Below, piece after piece: positions 41,472-49,565 of a stretch of 64,000 bases of DNA; the first letter of the stretch is position 1; every line of letters starts with the position of its first letter. The translations under genes and the position numbers were made by a program. Below the pieces are notes generated by a model that saw nothing but the letters and a program-made list of their open reading frames with translations, was not told the DNA's origin and searched no databases. Source of the DNA: Pseudoduganella umbonata (GTDB lineage Bacteria > Pseudomonadota > Gammaproteobacteria > Burkholderiales > Burkholderiaceae_D); assembly GCF_014192225.1 (NCBI RefSeq), contig NZ_JACHXS010000005.1, forward strand, positions 248,001 to 312,000, read 5' to 3'.

Positions 41472-42536
41472 GGAACTTCTCCCCGGAACCGCTGTCTGAT
41501 CTCCTGTTGAGATACTTCATGTATATCAGGAGGCCGTATGGGTGCAGCAGAGCTCGGCGCCGTCATCGCGGCGCTCGCGAAACTCCAGCTTTCCGAGAAT
41601 GAGATCGCCTTGCTGCAAGGCGCGCTCGCCACGTTCGTACAACCGGGCCAGTGCCTGCGCCTGATCGAGGAAGCCGCCGGCAGACCTGCATGTCCGGTGT
41701 GCGGCAATCCACGGTGCCACCGCTGCGGCCATGCCAATGGTTTGCAACGTTATCGCTGCGTGGTGTGCCGGCGCAGCTTCAACGCCCTGACCGGCACGCC
41801 GCTGGCCCGCCTGCGGCTGCGCAACAAATGGCTGCCCTACCTGCAATGCCTGATCGACTCGACCACCGTGCGCGCCGCGGCGGAACGGGTCGCGGTCGCC
41901 AGGTCCACCAGCTTCCGGTGGCGCCACCGGTTCATTGCCGGCGTGCGCCGGGAACCGCGGCCGCAGTTATCCGGCGTCGTCGAAGCAGATGAGACTTATC
42001 ATCTCGAATCGCAAAAGGGCTCGCGCCACATGGACCGCCCGCCCCGCAAGCGCGGCGGCAAAGCCAGCCGGCCCGGCATCAGCAAGCAGTTCGACTGCAT
42101 CCTTGTCGCCCGCGACCGCAATCGGCAAACCTGCGACTTCGTCACCGGCCGCGGCCCGGTCAGTGCCAGCCAGCTGGCGCAGCACCTGCGACCGGTGCTG
42201 GCGCCGGACGTGTTACTCGTCACCGATGCCGCCAGGTCGTACCGGGCCTTCGCGCAGCGCGCCGGGATCACGCACGAAACCGTGAATGTGAAGGCGGGCA
42301 TCCGGGCGCGCGGCGCGATCCATATCCAGAACGTGAACGGATGGCACAGTCGCTTCAAGACCTGGCTGCGGCGCTTCAATGGTGTCGCGAGCCGCTACCT
42401 GGCCAACTACGCAGGCTGGCAACGCGTGCTCGATGCGGCTGTATTAACAACGCCGAGGCAGTGGCTCGGCGTTGCTATAGAAAAATTTAGCGGATGAGTC
42501 CCGGCACTTTGAGACAACAGAACGGATAAAAGTTCC
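41472..42536 (+). mobile_element. IS1595-type insertion sequence
   Basis: About 1.07 kb with one transposase gene. The ends carry an imperfect inverted repeat: GGAACTTCT..CCG at the left matches the complement GGAACTTTT..CCG at the right, with a further (C/T)TGTCT block. No 8-bp target duplication is visible, so the copy may be old or the ends slightly misplaced. A hairpin (AACGCCGAG/CTCGGCGTT) overlaps the transposase stop. Confidence 0.7.
41538..42497 (+). CDS. IS1595-family transposase
   Basis: A 319-residue transposase. A zinc ribbon (CPVCG, CHRCG and CVVC, about residues 53-80) precedes an ISXO2-like DDE domain: EADETY as first acidic site, LLVTDAARSYRAFA as second, and HIQNVNGWHSRFKTWLRRFN followed by SRYLANYAGW as the conserved third block. 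AGGAGG precedes the ATG. The reading frame is intact, so the protein could be functional. Confidence 0.92.
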   Translation: MGAAELGAVIAALAKLQLSENEIALLQGALATFVQPGQCLRLIEEAAGRPACPVCGNPRCHRCGHANGLQRYRCVVCRRSFNALTGTPLARLRLRNKWLPYLQCLIDSTTVRAAAERVAVARSTSFRWRHRFIAGVRREPRPQLSGVVEADETYHLESQKGSRHMDRPPRKRGGKASRPGISKQFDCILVARDRNRQTCDFVTGRGPVSASQLAQHLRPVLAPDVLLVTDAARSYRAFAQRAGITHETVNVKAGIRARGAIHIQNVNGWHSRFKTWLRRFNGVASRYLANYAGWQRVLDAAVLTTPRQWLGVAIEKFSG

Positions 42537-42598
42537 GTACCTACAGGAAATGTCGAGCCAACGCGTACAGCGCCGAAGTAAAACTAAAAAATTAAAAC

Positions 42599-42654
42599 AA
42601 TGGAACAGGCACCTGTTGCCGGGGCAATACCCGGAAACAGGTGCCTGTTCCATT
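42599..42654. repeat. Nested inverted repeat, hairpin (REP-like)
   Basis: Nineteen-base perfect arms (42599-42617 and 42636-42654, AATGGAACAGGCACCTGTT) enclose a second small stem CCGGG/CCCGG. It ends two bases before a perfect FNR box. Confidence 0.9.
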
Positions 42655-42655
42655 T

Positions 42656-42669
42656 TTGATCTACATCAA
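42656..42669. promoter_or_regulatory. FNR box upstream of the chemoreceptor gene
   Basis: TTGATCTACATCAA is a perfect match to the FNR/ANR consensus TTGAT-N4-ATCAA, 91 bases before the ATG. The fnr gene itself is in this window. Confidence 0.88.
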
Positions 42670-42760
42670 GGTTTTCAAGTGTTGCCCTACCTAAACTGGA
42701 ACCCATGGCGCAATTGCCATTGAGAAACATAAAAATATATCCAGGCCCAGGAGTAACCAG

Positions 42761-44410
42761 ATGCGCAAGAACTTGCCCGTCACCGCCCGCGAAGTGGAGC
42801 TCGACGACGATCACGCGATCGTGTCGAAGACCGACCTCGACGGCAACATCGTTTACGTCAACCCGTATTTCATCCACATCAGCGGCTTCAGCGAGGAAGA
42901 ACTGATCGGCGCGCCGCAGAACATCGTGCGCCACCCGGACATGCCGGCCGAAGCCTTCGCCGACCTGTGGGCATCGATCCGCGCCGGCATGCCATGGACC
43001 GGCATCGTCAAGAACCGCTGCAGGAACGGCGATCATTACTGGGTCAAGGCCAACGTCACGCCGATCCGCGATGGCGGCCGCGTGACCGGCTACATGTCCG
43101 TGCGCACCCGGGCCTCGCGCGAGCAGGTCGCCGAAGCGGCAGCGGCCTACGCCGCGCTGCGCGCCGGCAGCCGCGCACTCGCCATCCGCCATGGCCAGAT
43201 CGTCCACCGCGGCTTGCCGCACCTGCTGGGGCGCCTGTCCCATGTCTCCCTCGCGATGCGCATCTGGCTGTCCACCAGCGTGGTCAACGTGCTGCTGCTG
43301 GCTGTCTGCCTGGCCAGCCTGTTCGCCGATGGAACGGGAGCCGGCGTTCGCTACGGCATCTTCGCGGCCACCTTCGCCGGGCTGCTGATCAACGTCTTCC
43401 TGTGGTACACGCTGCGTGCCGGCATGCTGCAGCCGCTGGCCCGCGCGCTCGACGGCGCCCGCGCCATCGCCGCCGGCGATCTTTCCGGCTCGTTCGACAC
43501 GCGCAGCACCGACGAAGTGGGCCAGCTGATGCGCGCCCTGCAGCAAATGAACAGCAACCTGATCGCCACCATCCGCGACGTGCGCGTCAACGTGGAAACG
43601 ATGGCGGTGGCCACGCGCCAGATCGCCGCCGGCAATGGCGACCTGGCCGGCCGCACCGAGGCGCAGGCGGCCAGCCTGGAACAAACGGCGGCGTCGGTCG
43701 ACCAGTTCTCGTCCACGGTGAAAGCCAATGCCGACAATTCGCAGGAGGCCAGCAAACTGGCGGTGGCCGCCTCGCAGGTGGCCGAAGAAGGCGGTGCCAT
43801 CGTCGCCGACGTGATCGCCACGATGGACGACATCAATGCGTCGTCGAAGCGCGTGGTCGACATCATCGGCCTGATCGAAGGCATCGCCTTCCAGACCAAC
43901 ATCCTGGCGCTGAACGCCGCCGTCGAAGCGGCCCGCGCCGGCGAGCAGGGCCGTGGCTTCGCGGTGGTGGCGGGCGAGGTGCGCAACCTGGCGCAGCGCT
44001 CGTCCATGGCGGCAAAGGATATCAAGGGGCTGATCCACGCCTCGGTCGGCAAGGTCGGCGCGGGCATGGAACGCGCACACCGCGCCGGCGCCACGATGGA
44101 ACACGTGGTCGCCTCCGTCCGGCAGGTCACGTCGATCATGCAGGAAATCTCCACCGCGTCGCACGAGCAGAGCCTCGGCGTAGGCCAGGTCAACAAGGCC
44201 ATCGGCCACATGGATGAGGTGACGCAGCAGAATGCCGCGCTGGTCGAGGAAGCCGCCGCCGCCGCCAGCAGCCTGGCCGACGAAGCACACGGCCTCGCGC
44301 AGGCGGTCAGCGTGTTCAATTTCGGCAAACGAACCAGCACACGCCTGGAGCGCCCCGGCCGCGCTCCCGCGCGCACTATCGAGCACACCCCACAACGCCT
44401 GGCCGCCTGA
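42761..44410 (+). CDS. PAS-containing methyl-accepting chemotaxis protein (probable aerotaxis receptor)
   Basis: A 549-residue chemoreceptor of Aer-like layout. A cytoplasmic PAS domain comes first (about 20-120; TDLDGNIVYVNPYFIHISGF, WTGIVKNRCRNGDHYWVKAN), then two adjacent membrane helices (about 167-188 and 196-215) with almost no periplasmic loop, a HAMP region, and the signalling domain with hairpin tip FQTNILALNAAVEAARAGEQ near residue 376. Aer-type PAS domains bind FAD and sense redox or oxygen. Placement after an FNR box and before hemN and the cbb3 operon supports aerotaxis towards low oxygen. Confidence 0.88.
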   Translation: MRKNLPVTAREVELDDDHAIVSKTDLDGNIVYVNPYFIHISGFSEEELIGAPQNIVRHPDMPAEAFADLWASIRAGMPWTGIVKNRCRNGDHYWVKANVTPIRDGGRVTGYMSVRTRASREQVAEAAAAYAALRAGSRALAIRHGQIVHRGLPHLLGRLSHVSLAMRIWLSTSVVNVLLLAVCLASLFADGTGAGVRYGIFAATFAGLLINVFLWYTLRAGMLQPLARALDGARAIAAGDLSGSFDTRSTDEVGQLMRALQQMNSNLIATIRDVRVNVETMAVATRQIAAGNGDLAGRTEAQAASLEQTAASVDQFSSTVKANADNSQEASKLAVAASQVAEEGGAIVADVIATMDDINASSKRVVDIIGLIEGIAFQTNILALNAAVEAARAGEQGRGFAVVAGEVRNLAQRSSMAAKDIKGLIHASVGKVGAGMERAHRAGATMEHVVASVRQVTSIMQEISTASHEQSLGVGQVNKAIGHMDEVTQQNAALVEEAAAAASSLADEAHGLAQAVSVFNFGKRTSTRLERPGRAPARTIEHTPQRLAA

Positions 44411-44426
44411 CCTCACTGGAATCATC

Positions 44427-45863
44427 ATGACCACCATGCCGTCCGTGCAGTTCGATGCAGACATCGTCAGCAAGCTGTCGATGTCCGGACCGCGCTACAC
44501 CTCCTATCCGACCGCCGACCGTTTCACCACGGATTTCGGCTACGGCGACTACCTCGAAGCGCTGGCGGGACTGACGTACCGCGGCGGGCGCAGGCCGCTG
44601 TCGCTGTACCTGCACGTGCCGTTCTGCGACCGCCTGTGCTACTACTGCGCCTGCAACAAGATCATCACGAAGGACCGGTCGAAGGCCGCCACGTATCTCG
44701 GCTACCTGAAGCAGGAGACGGCCATGCAGGGCAAGCTGTTCGCCGGCATGAACCGCGTGGAGCAGTTGCATTTCGGCGGCGGCACGCCTACCTATTTCTC
44801 CGATGCGCAGATGGCCGGACTGATGGCGCACCTGCGCCGCCACTTCGACTTCGCGCCCGATGACGAGGGCGAATACTCGATCGAGATCGATCCGCGCACC
44901 GTCGACCCGCAACGCATCCATTCGCTGCGTGCGCAGGGTTTCAACCGCGTCAGCCTGGGCGTGCAGGATTTCGACGCGGACGTGCAGAAGGCCGTCAACC
45001 GCATCCAGCCCTACGAGGAGACGATGGCGGTGATGAACGCGGCGCGCGACGCGGCTTTCCGCTCGATCAGCGTGGACCTGATCTACGGCCTGCCGAAACA
45101 GACGATGCAGACGATGGAAGAGACGCTGTCGAAGATCATCGTCGCCAACCCCGACCGCATCGCACTGTACAACTACGCGCACATGCCGCACCTGTTCAAG
45201 CCGCAGCGCAGGATCAGCGAAAGCGATCTGCCGGCCGCCACGGCCAAGCTGGGCATGCTGGCGCTGTGCATCAGCCGCCTGACCGTTGCCGGCTACGTCT
45301 ACATCGGCATGGACCATTTCGCCAGGCCGGAAGACGACCTCGCCGTGGCCCAGCGCCAGGGACGGCTGCACCGCAACTTCCAGGGATACTCCACGCATGC
45401 CGAGACGGACCTGGTGGCCTGCGGCGTCTCGGCCATCAGCGCCGTCAACGGCACCTACAGCCAGAACGAGAAAACCCTCGACGCGTATTACGCGAAACTG
45501 GATGCCGGCAAGCTGCCGATCGTGCGCGGCCATCGCCTCGACAACGACGACCTGCTGCGCCGCTTCGTGATCCAGCGGCTGATGTGCAATTTCGAGCTGT
45601 CCCTGGCATCGGTGGCGCAGGGCATGGCGGTGCCCTTCAAAGAGTATTTCGCGCCCGAACTGAAGGAGCTGGGCGCATTCGTGGCCGATGGCCTGGTCAC
45701 GCTGGAGGATGACTGGCTGACCGTCACGCCGAAGGGGCGCCTGCTGATCCGCAACGTCTGCATGGTGTTCGACCGCCACCTGCGCCAGGCGCGCCTGCAG
45801 GCTGCGGCAATGCCGGCCGCCGCGGCGGCAACGCAGCCGCTGCGCTATTCGCGCACCATCTGA
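44427..45863 (+). CDS. hemN: Oxygen-independent coproporphyrinogen III oxidase
   Basis: A 478-residue radical-SAM enzyme that converts coproporphyrinogen III to protoporphyrinogen IX without oxygen. The start MTTMPSVQFDADIV at 44427 matches HemN proteins. The cluster motif CxxxCxxC is in FCDRLCYYCACNK (C67, C71, C74, plus C76). GPRYTSYPTA and HFGGGTPTYF are family signatures. It starts 16 bases after the chemoreceptor stop and precedes the cbb3 assembly genes, so haem supply and oxidase are made together at low oxygen. Confidence 0.95.
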   Translation: MTTMPSVQFDADIVSKLSMSGPRYTSYPTADRFTTDFGYGDYLEALAGLTYRGGRRPLSLYLHVPFCDRLCYYCACNKIITKDRSKAATYLGYLKQETAMQGKLFAGMNRVEQLHFGGGTPTYFSDAQMAGLMAHLRRHFDFAPDDEGEYSIEIDPRTVDPQRIHSLRAQGFNRVSLGVQDFDADVQKAVNRIQPYEETMAVMNAARDAAFRSISVDLIYGLPKQTMQTMEETLSKIIVANPDRIALYNYAHMPHLFKPQRRISESDLPAATAKLGMLALCISRLTVAGYVYIGMDHFARPEDDLAVAQRQGRLHRNFQGYSTHAETDLVACGVSAISAVNGTYSQNEKTLDAYYAKLDAGKLPIVRGHRLDNDDLLRRFVIQRLMCNFELSLASVAQGMAVPFKEYFAPELKELGAFVADGLVTLEDDWLTVTPKGRLLIRNVCMVFDRHLRQARLQAAAMPAAAAATQPLRYSRTI

Positions 45864-45880
45864 GCGGTGGGGAGGCCAGC

Positions 45881-46672
45881 ATGGATGGGCTGAACCTGCT
45901 GCCCGCGTTTGCCGTCGGCATGGCCGGCAGCGTGCACTGCATCGGCATGTGCGGCGGCATCGTGGGCGCACTGAGCGGCGCGCTGGGTGGAACCGGCGCG
46001 CGCCGCACGATCCCGATCGCGCCGGCCAGTTCGGCCGGTTCGGCCACCTCAGCCACTTCGGCCACGGCTGCCCTCGACGGCGCCGTGCGCGTGCTGGCTT
46101 ACAACGCCGGCCGCATCGCCAGCTACATGGTGGCCGGCGCCCTGGCTGGCGGGCTCGCCAACGGCGCCGGCACGCTGGTGCTGGCGGCGCGCTGGCAGGG
46201 CGTGGCCTACCTGCTGGCCAATACGATGCTGGTCGCCCTTGGCCTGTACCTGATGAATGCCTGGCATGGGCTGGCGCGCGTGGAAGCGGCCGGCAACGTG
46301 CTGTGGCGCCGGCTGCTGCCGGCGTTGCGCTACCTGCTGCCGGCCGATACGCTGCCGAAGTCCTTCGCACTGGGTGCGCTATGGGGCTGGGTACCCTGCG
46401 GCATGGTGTACAGCATGCTGCTGACGGCGCTGCTGGCCGGTTCCGCTGCCGGCGGTGCCGCGGTGATGCTGGCGTTCGGGGCCGGCACGCTGCCGATGCT
46501 GCTGGCACTCGGCGTGGCCGGTGCGCGGCTGCGGCAGGCGATGCAGCACCCTGCCGTGCGTGCCGCCTGCGGCATGCTGGTGCTGGGCTTCGGCGTGCTG
46601 GGCCTGGTCCGCTACGGCACCGGCGTGCCGCACGGCTGGCTCGACGCGCTGTGCCTGGGAGTGCCGGCATGA
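45881..46672 (+). CDS. TauE/SafE-like (DsbD_2) membrane protein of the cbb3 cluster
   Basis: A 263-residue polytopic protein, about six helices. VGMAGSVHCIGMCGGIVGAL at the start, with conserved His and Cys, and GALWGWVPCGMVYSMLLTAL are typical of the UreH/DsbD_2-like proteins found in cco assembly clusters. The Cys/His residues suggest metal, probably copper, handling for oxidase maturation, but this is inference. It overlaps ccoI by ATGA. Confidence 0.85.
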   Translation: MDGLNLLPAFAVGMAGSVHCIGMCGGIVGALSGALGGTGARRTIPIAPASSAGSATSATSATAALDGAVRVLAYNAGRIASYMVAGALAGGLANGAGTLVLAARWQGVAYLLANTMLVALGLYLMNAWHGLARVEAAGNVLWRRLLPALRYLLPADTLPKSFALGALWGWVPCGMVYSMLLTALLAGSAAGGAAVMLAFGAGTLPMLLALGVAGARLRQAMQHPAVRAACGMLVLGFGVLGLVRYGTGVPHGWLDALCLGVPA

Positions 46673-49101
46673 ACGCGATGCTGAAGCCGCAATGCTTTCA
46701 CTGCGGCCTGCCGGTACCCGCGGGTTCGGCATGGCGCGTGACGGTCGGCGGGGCGCCGCGCGACATGTGCTGCCCCGGTTGTGCCGCGGTGGCGCAGACG
46801 ATCGTCGACATCGGCCACGAAAGCTATTACCGCGAACGCACCGGTTTTGCCGCCACCGCGGAAGATGCCGGGCCGGTGCCGCCGGAACTGCGGCTGTACG
46901 ATGCCGATCCGCGCTTTGTTTCCCCCAACAGTACGGACGCTGCGGAAAACGAGGCGGTACTGCTGGTCGAGGGCATCCGCTGCGCCGCCTGCGTATGGCT
47001 GGTGGAAGGGCGCCTGCTGGCGCTGCCCGGCGTGACCGCCGCGGAACTGAACGTGGCCACCGAAAGGCTGTCCGTACGCTGGCACGGCGATCGCGTGGAA
47101 CTGTCCGCCATCCTGCAGGCACTGCGCACGATCGGCTACGGCGCCTGGCCATACGATGCCGACCGCCACGAGGAACAGCTCGACAAGGCCGGCCGCACGC
47201 TGGGCCGGCAGCTGTTCGTGGCCGGCCTGTCGATGATGCAGGTGATGATGTACGTCGCTCCGTCCTACCTGGCCGGCGACGGCACGCTCGATGCCGACAT
47301 GGCCGCGCTGATGCGCTGGGCCAGCCTGCTGCTGACGATTCCCGCCGTCGTCTATTCGGCGCAGCCTTTCTTCAGGGGCGCCTGGACCAGCCTGCGCGCG
47401 CGGGCACCCGGCATGGACGTGCCGGTGGCGCTGGGCATCGCCGCGGCCTTCGCCGGCAGCTGCGTGGCCACGGTGCGCGGCAGCGGCGACGTGTACTTCG
47501 ACTCCGTCACGATGTTCGTGTTCCTGCTGCTGGCCAGCCGCTGGCTGGAGCTGCACGCGCGGCGCAAGGCGGCCAGTACGCTGCAGCGCATGCGGCATGG
47601 CCTGCCGTCGGCCGCCACGCGTTTCGCCGACTGGCCGGCATCGGGCACCACCGCCGTCGTCGCTGCCGCCGCACTGGTACCGGGCGACCACGTATTCGTC
47701 CGTACCGGCGAGGCATTCGCCGCGGACGGCCTGGTCGCCGAAGGACGCACCTGCGTCGACCTGTCGCTGCTGACCGGGGAATCGGCGCCGCAGCCGCGCG
47801 GGCCGGGCGAGGGCGTGCCGGGCGGCGCCGTCAATGCCGGCCCCGCCGTCGTGCTGCGCGTCACGCAGGCGGCCGGGCACAGCACCTTGTCCGGCCTGCT
47901 GAAACTGGTGGAGCAGGCCGGCAGTGCCAAGCCGCGCATTGCGCAGTGGGCCGATCGCGTCGCCTCGCGCTTCACGGTTGCGCTGCTGCTGCTGGCAGTG
48001 CTGGCGTTTGTCGCGTGGCAGTTCGTCGACCCGGCGCAGGCATGGCCGGTGGCGATCGCGGTGCTGGTGGTGTCGTGCCCTTGCGCGCTGTCGCTGGCCA
48101 CGCCGTCGGCACTGGCCGCCGCCACCGGTGCGCTGCTGGGCAAGGGCGTGCTGGTGGTGCGCCCGCACGTGCTGGAGACACTGCACCGCGCCACGCACGT
48201 GGTGTTCGACAAGACCGGTACGCTGACCGCCGGCCGCCCCGCCGTGCAGTCCGTGCAGCTGCATGGCGACATGGACCGCAGCGCGTGCATCGCCATCGCC
48301 GCCGCGCTGGAGGAGGGCAGCCTGCATCCGATCGGACGGGCCATCGCGGCGCTCGACAGCGAACTGCCGCGCCTGCACGGCTGGCATGCCGGCGGCCTGT
48401 CGGAAACGCCGGGGCAGGGCCTGGAAGGCACGGTGCAGGGTCGGCGCTACCGGCTCGGCAACGGCGGCTTCGTCGCCGCGCTGGCGAACGGTACCCCGCC
48501 GCCCGCGCTGCCGGACAGCACGGCCGTCTATCTCGGTACCGACGGCCAATGGCTGGCCTGCTTCGCGATCACCGATCCGCTGCGGCCCGATGCGAAGGCC
48601 ACGGTCGACCATTTCCGCGCGCAGCGCAAGCAGGTGATCCTGCTGTCCGGCGACCGGCAGGTGCTGGCCGACGCGGTGGCCGCGCAGCTGGGCATCGTCA
48701 AGGCGATCGGCGACTGCCTGCCGGCGCGCAAGCTCGATTACGTGCAGCGGCTGCAGCGGCTGGGCGCCGTCGTCGCGATGGTCGGCGACGGCATCAACGA
48801 TGCGGCCGTGCTGTCCGCCGCCGACGTGTCGTTCGCGATGGGCACCGGCGCCGCGCTCGCGCAGGCCAGCGCGGACACCGTACTGCTGCATGGCCAGCTC
48901 GGCCTCGTGGCCGAGACCGCCGCCACCGCCAGCGCGACGATGCGCGTGATCCGGCAAAACCTGGCCTGGGCCACCGTCTACAACGCGGTCGCGATTCCCG
49001 CCGCCGCGATCGGGCTGCTGGGGCCGTGGCTGTCCGGCGCCGGCATGGCCGCCAGCTCCGCGCTGGTGATCCTCAACGCGCTGCGGCTGCGCAAGCGCTG
49101 A
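46669..49101 (+). CDS. ccoI: Copper-translocating P-type ATPase for cbb3 assembly
   Basis: An 810-residue P1B-ATPase (FixI). The N-terminal region has CFHCG and CCPGCAAV and a heavy-metal domain with GIRCAACVW. The transport site is SCPCALS, the phosphorylation loop DKTGTLTAG, and the hinge GDGINDAAVL. The start at 46669 overlaps the previous stop; an open frame runs further upstream inside the TauE-like gene and is ignored. CcoI delivers copper for the CuB centre of CcoN. The small ccoS gene follows within 10 bases. Confidence 0.95.
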   Translation: MNAMLKPQCFHCGLPVPAGSAWRVTVGGAPRDMCCPGCAAVAQTIVDIGHESYYRERTGFAATAEDAGPVPPELRLYDADPRFVSPNSTDAAENEAVLLVEGIRCAACVWLVEGRLLALPGVTAAELNVATERLSVRWHGDRVELSAILQALRTIGYGAWPYDADRHEEQLDKAGRTLGRQLFVAGLSMMQVMMYVAPSYLAGDGTLDADMAALMRWASLLLTIPAVVYSAQPFFRGAWTSLRARAPGMDVPVALGIAAAFAGSCVATVRGSGDVYFDSVTMFVFLLLASRWLELHARRKAASTLQRMRHGLPSAATRFADWPASGTTAVVAAAALVPGDHVFVRTGEAFAADGLVAEGRTCVDLSLLTGESAPQPRGPGEGVPGGAVNAGPAVVLRVTQAAGHSTLSGLLKLVEQAGSAKPRIAQWADRVASRFTVALLLLAVLAFVAWQFVDPAQAWPVAIAVLVVSCPCALSLATPSALAAATGALLGKGVLVVRPHVLETLHRATHVVFDKTGTLTAGRPAVQSVQLHGDMDRSACIAIAAALEEGSLHPIGRAIAALDSELPRLHGWHAGGLSETPGQGLEGTVQGRRYRLGNGGFVAALANGTPPPALPDSTAVYLGTDGQWLACFAITDPLRPDAKATVDHFRAQRKQVILLSGDRQVLADAVAAQLGIVKAIGDCLPARKLDYVQRLQRLGAVVAMVGDGINDAAVLSAADVSFAMGTGAALAQASADTVLLHGQLGLVAETAATASATMRVIRQNLAWATVYNAVAIPAAAIGLLGPWLSGAGMAASSALVILNALRLRKR

Positions 49102-49111
49102 CGAGGCCGCG

Positions 49112-49258
49112 ATGGAATCCCTGTACCTGCTGGTCCCCCTGTCCATCGCGCTGGTCTTCGGCGCGCTGTGGATCTTCTTCCGCGCCTCCGACGACGGCCA
49201 GTTCGACGACCTCGAAGGCCCCGCCCTGCGCATCCTGCAAGACGACGACAACGGCTGA
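49112..49258 (+). CDS. ccoS: cbb3 oxidase assembly protein CcoS
   Basis: A 48-residue protein: MESLYLLVPLSIALVFGALW is one membrane helix, followed by the conserved acidic DDGQFDDLEGPALRIL segment that defines CcoS/FixS. It starts 10 bases after ccoI, the usual order. CcoS is required for cofactor insertion into the oxidase. Confidence 0.95.
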   Translation: MESLYLLVPLSIALVFGALWIFFRASDDGQFDDLEGPALRILQDDDNG

Positions 49259-49288
49259 ACTGGTCGCAAAACAACACCAGCAACACCA

Positions 49289-49444
49289 GGGACAGTCCCC
49301 GATTTTTAGCAACAATCTTGTGGTGTTTACATCGCACGCTGATAGCTGGCGAATACAAACAATGTGCGCGACTTATGGCGCGTCGGATTCCCCACAAATT
49401 CTTAGCCCGCCAGCAATCTGTTGCTAAAAATCGGGGACAGTCCC
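49289..49444. repeat. 156-bp REPIN/MITE-like element with 26-bp inverted ends
   Basis: The ends 49289-49314 and 49419-49444 are perfect reverse complements starting GGGACAGTCCCCGATTTTTA; the GGGACAGTCCC part is itself palindromic. The 104-bp centre has no coding capacity. Two REP-like palindromes facing each other is the design of a REPIN. Confidence 0.85.
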
Positions 49445-49491
49445 CGAATTTTGGCAACAGTTTTGGAGTCGAGGCGTGCACTTGGTCAGTT

Positions 49492-49505
49492 TTGATTTAG
49501 GTCAA
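49492..49505. promoter_or_regulatory. FNR box upstream of ccoN
   Basis: TTGATTTAGGTCAA matches the FNR consensus TTGAT-N4-ATCAA at 9 of 10 fixed bases, 60 bases before the start codon. Confidence 0.82.
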
Positions 49506-49565
49506 AGTTTTTGAACAACCCGCTGCGTACTCTGTGACGCATATCAAGAACTCAGGGGTGTTCAC

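Larger units (their letters stand above)
49259..49565. other. Intergenic region before ccoN
   Basis: These 307 bases contain a 156-bp repeat element with 26-bp terminal inverted repeats, then an FNR box and the ccoN promoter. Nothing else was recognised. Confidence 0.7.

Noticed and set aside
41464..42544. 8-bp target duplication around the insertion sequence
   Set aside because: The bases flanking the proposed ends (TAACTGAG and GTACCTAC) do not match.
46612..49269. Minus-strand open frame of 885 codons
   Set aside because: It is antisense to ccoI and ccoS, and its composition is typical shadow sequence.
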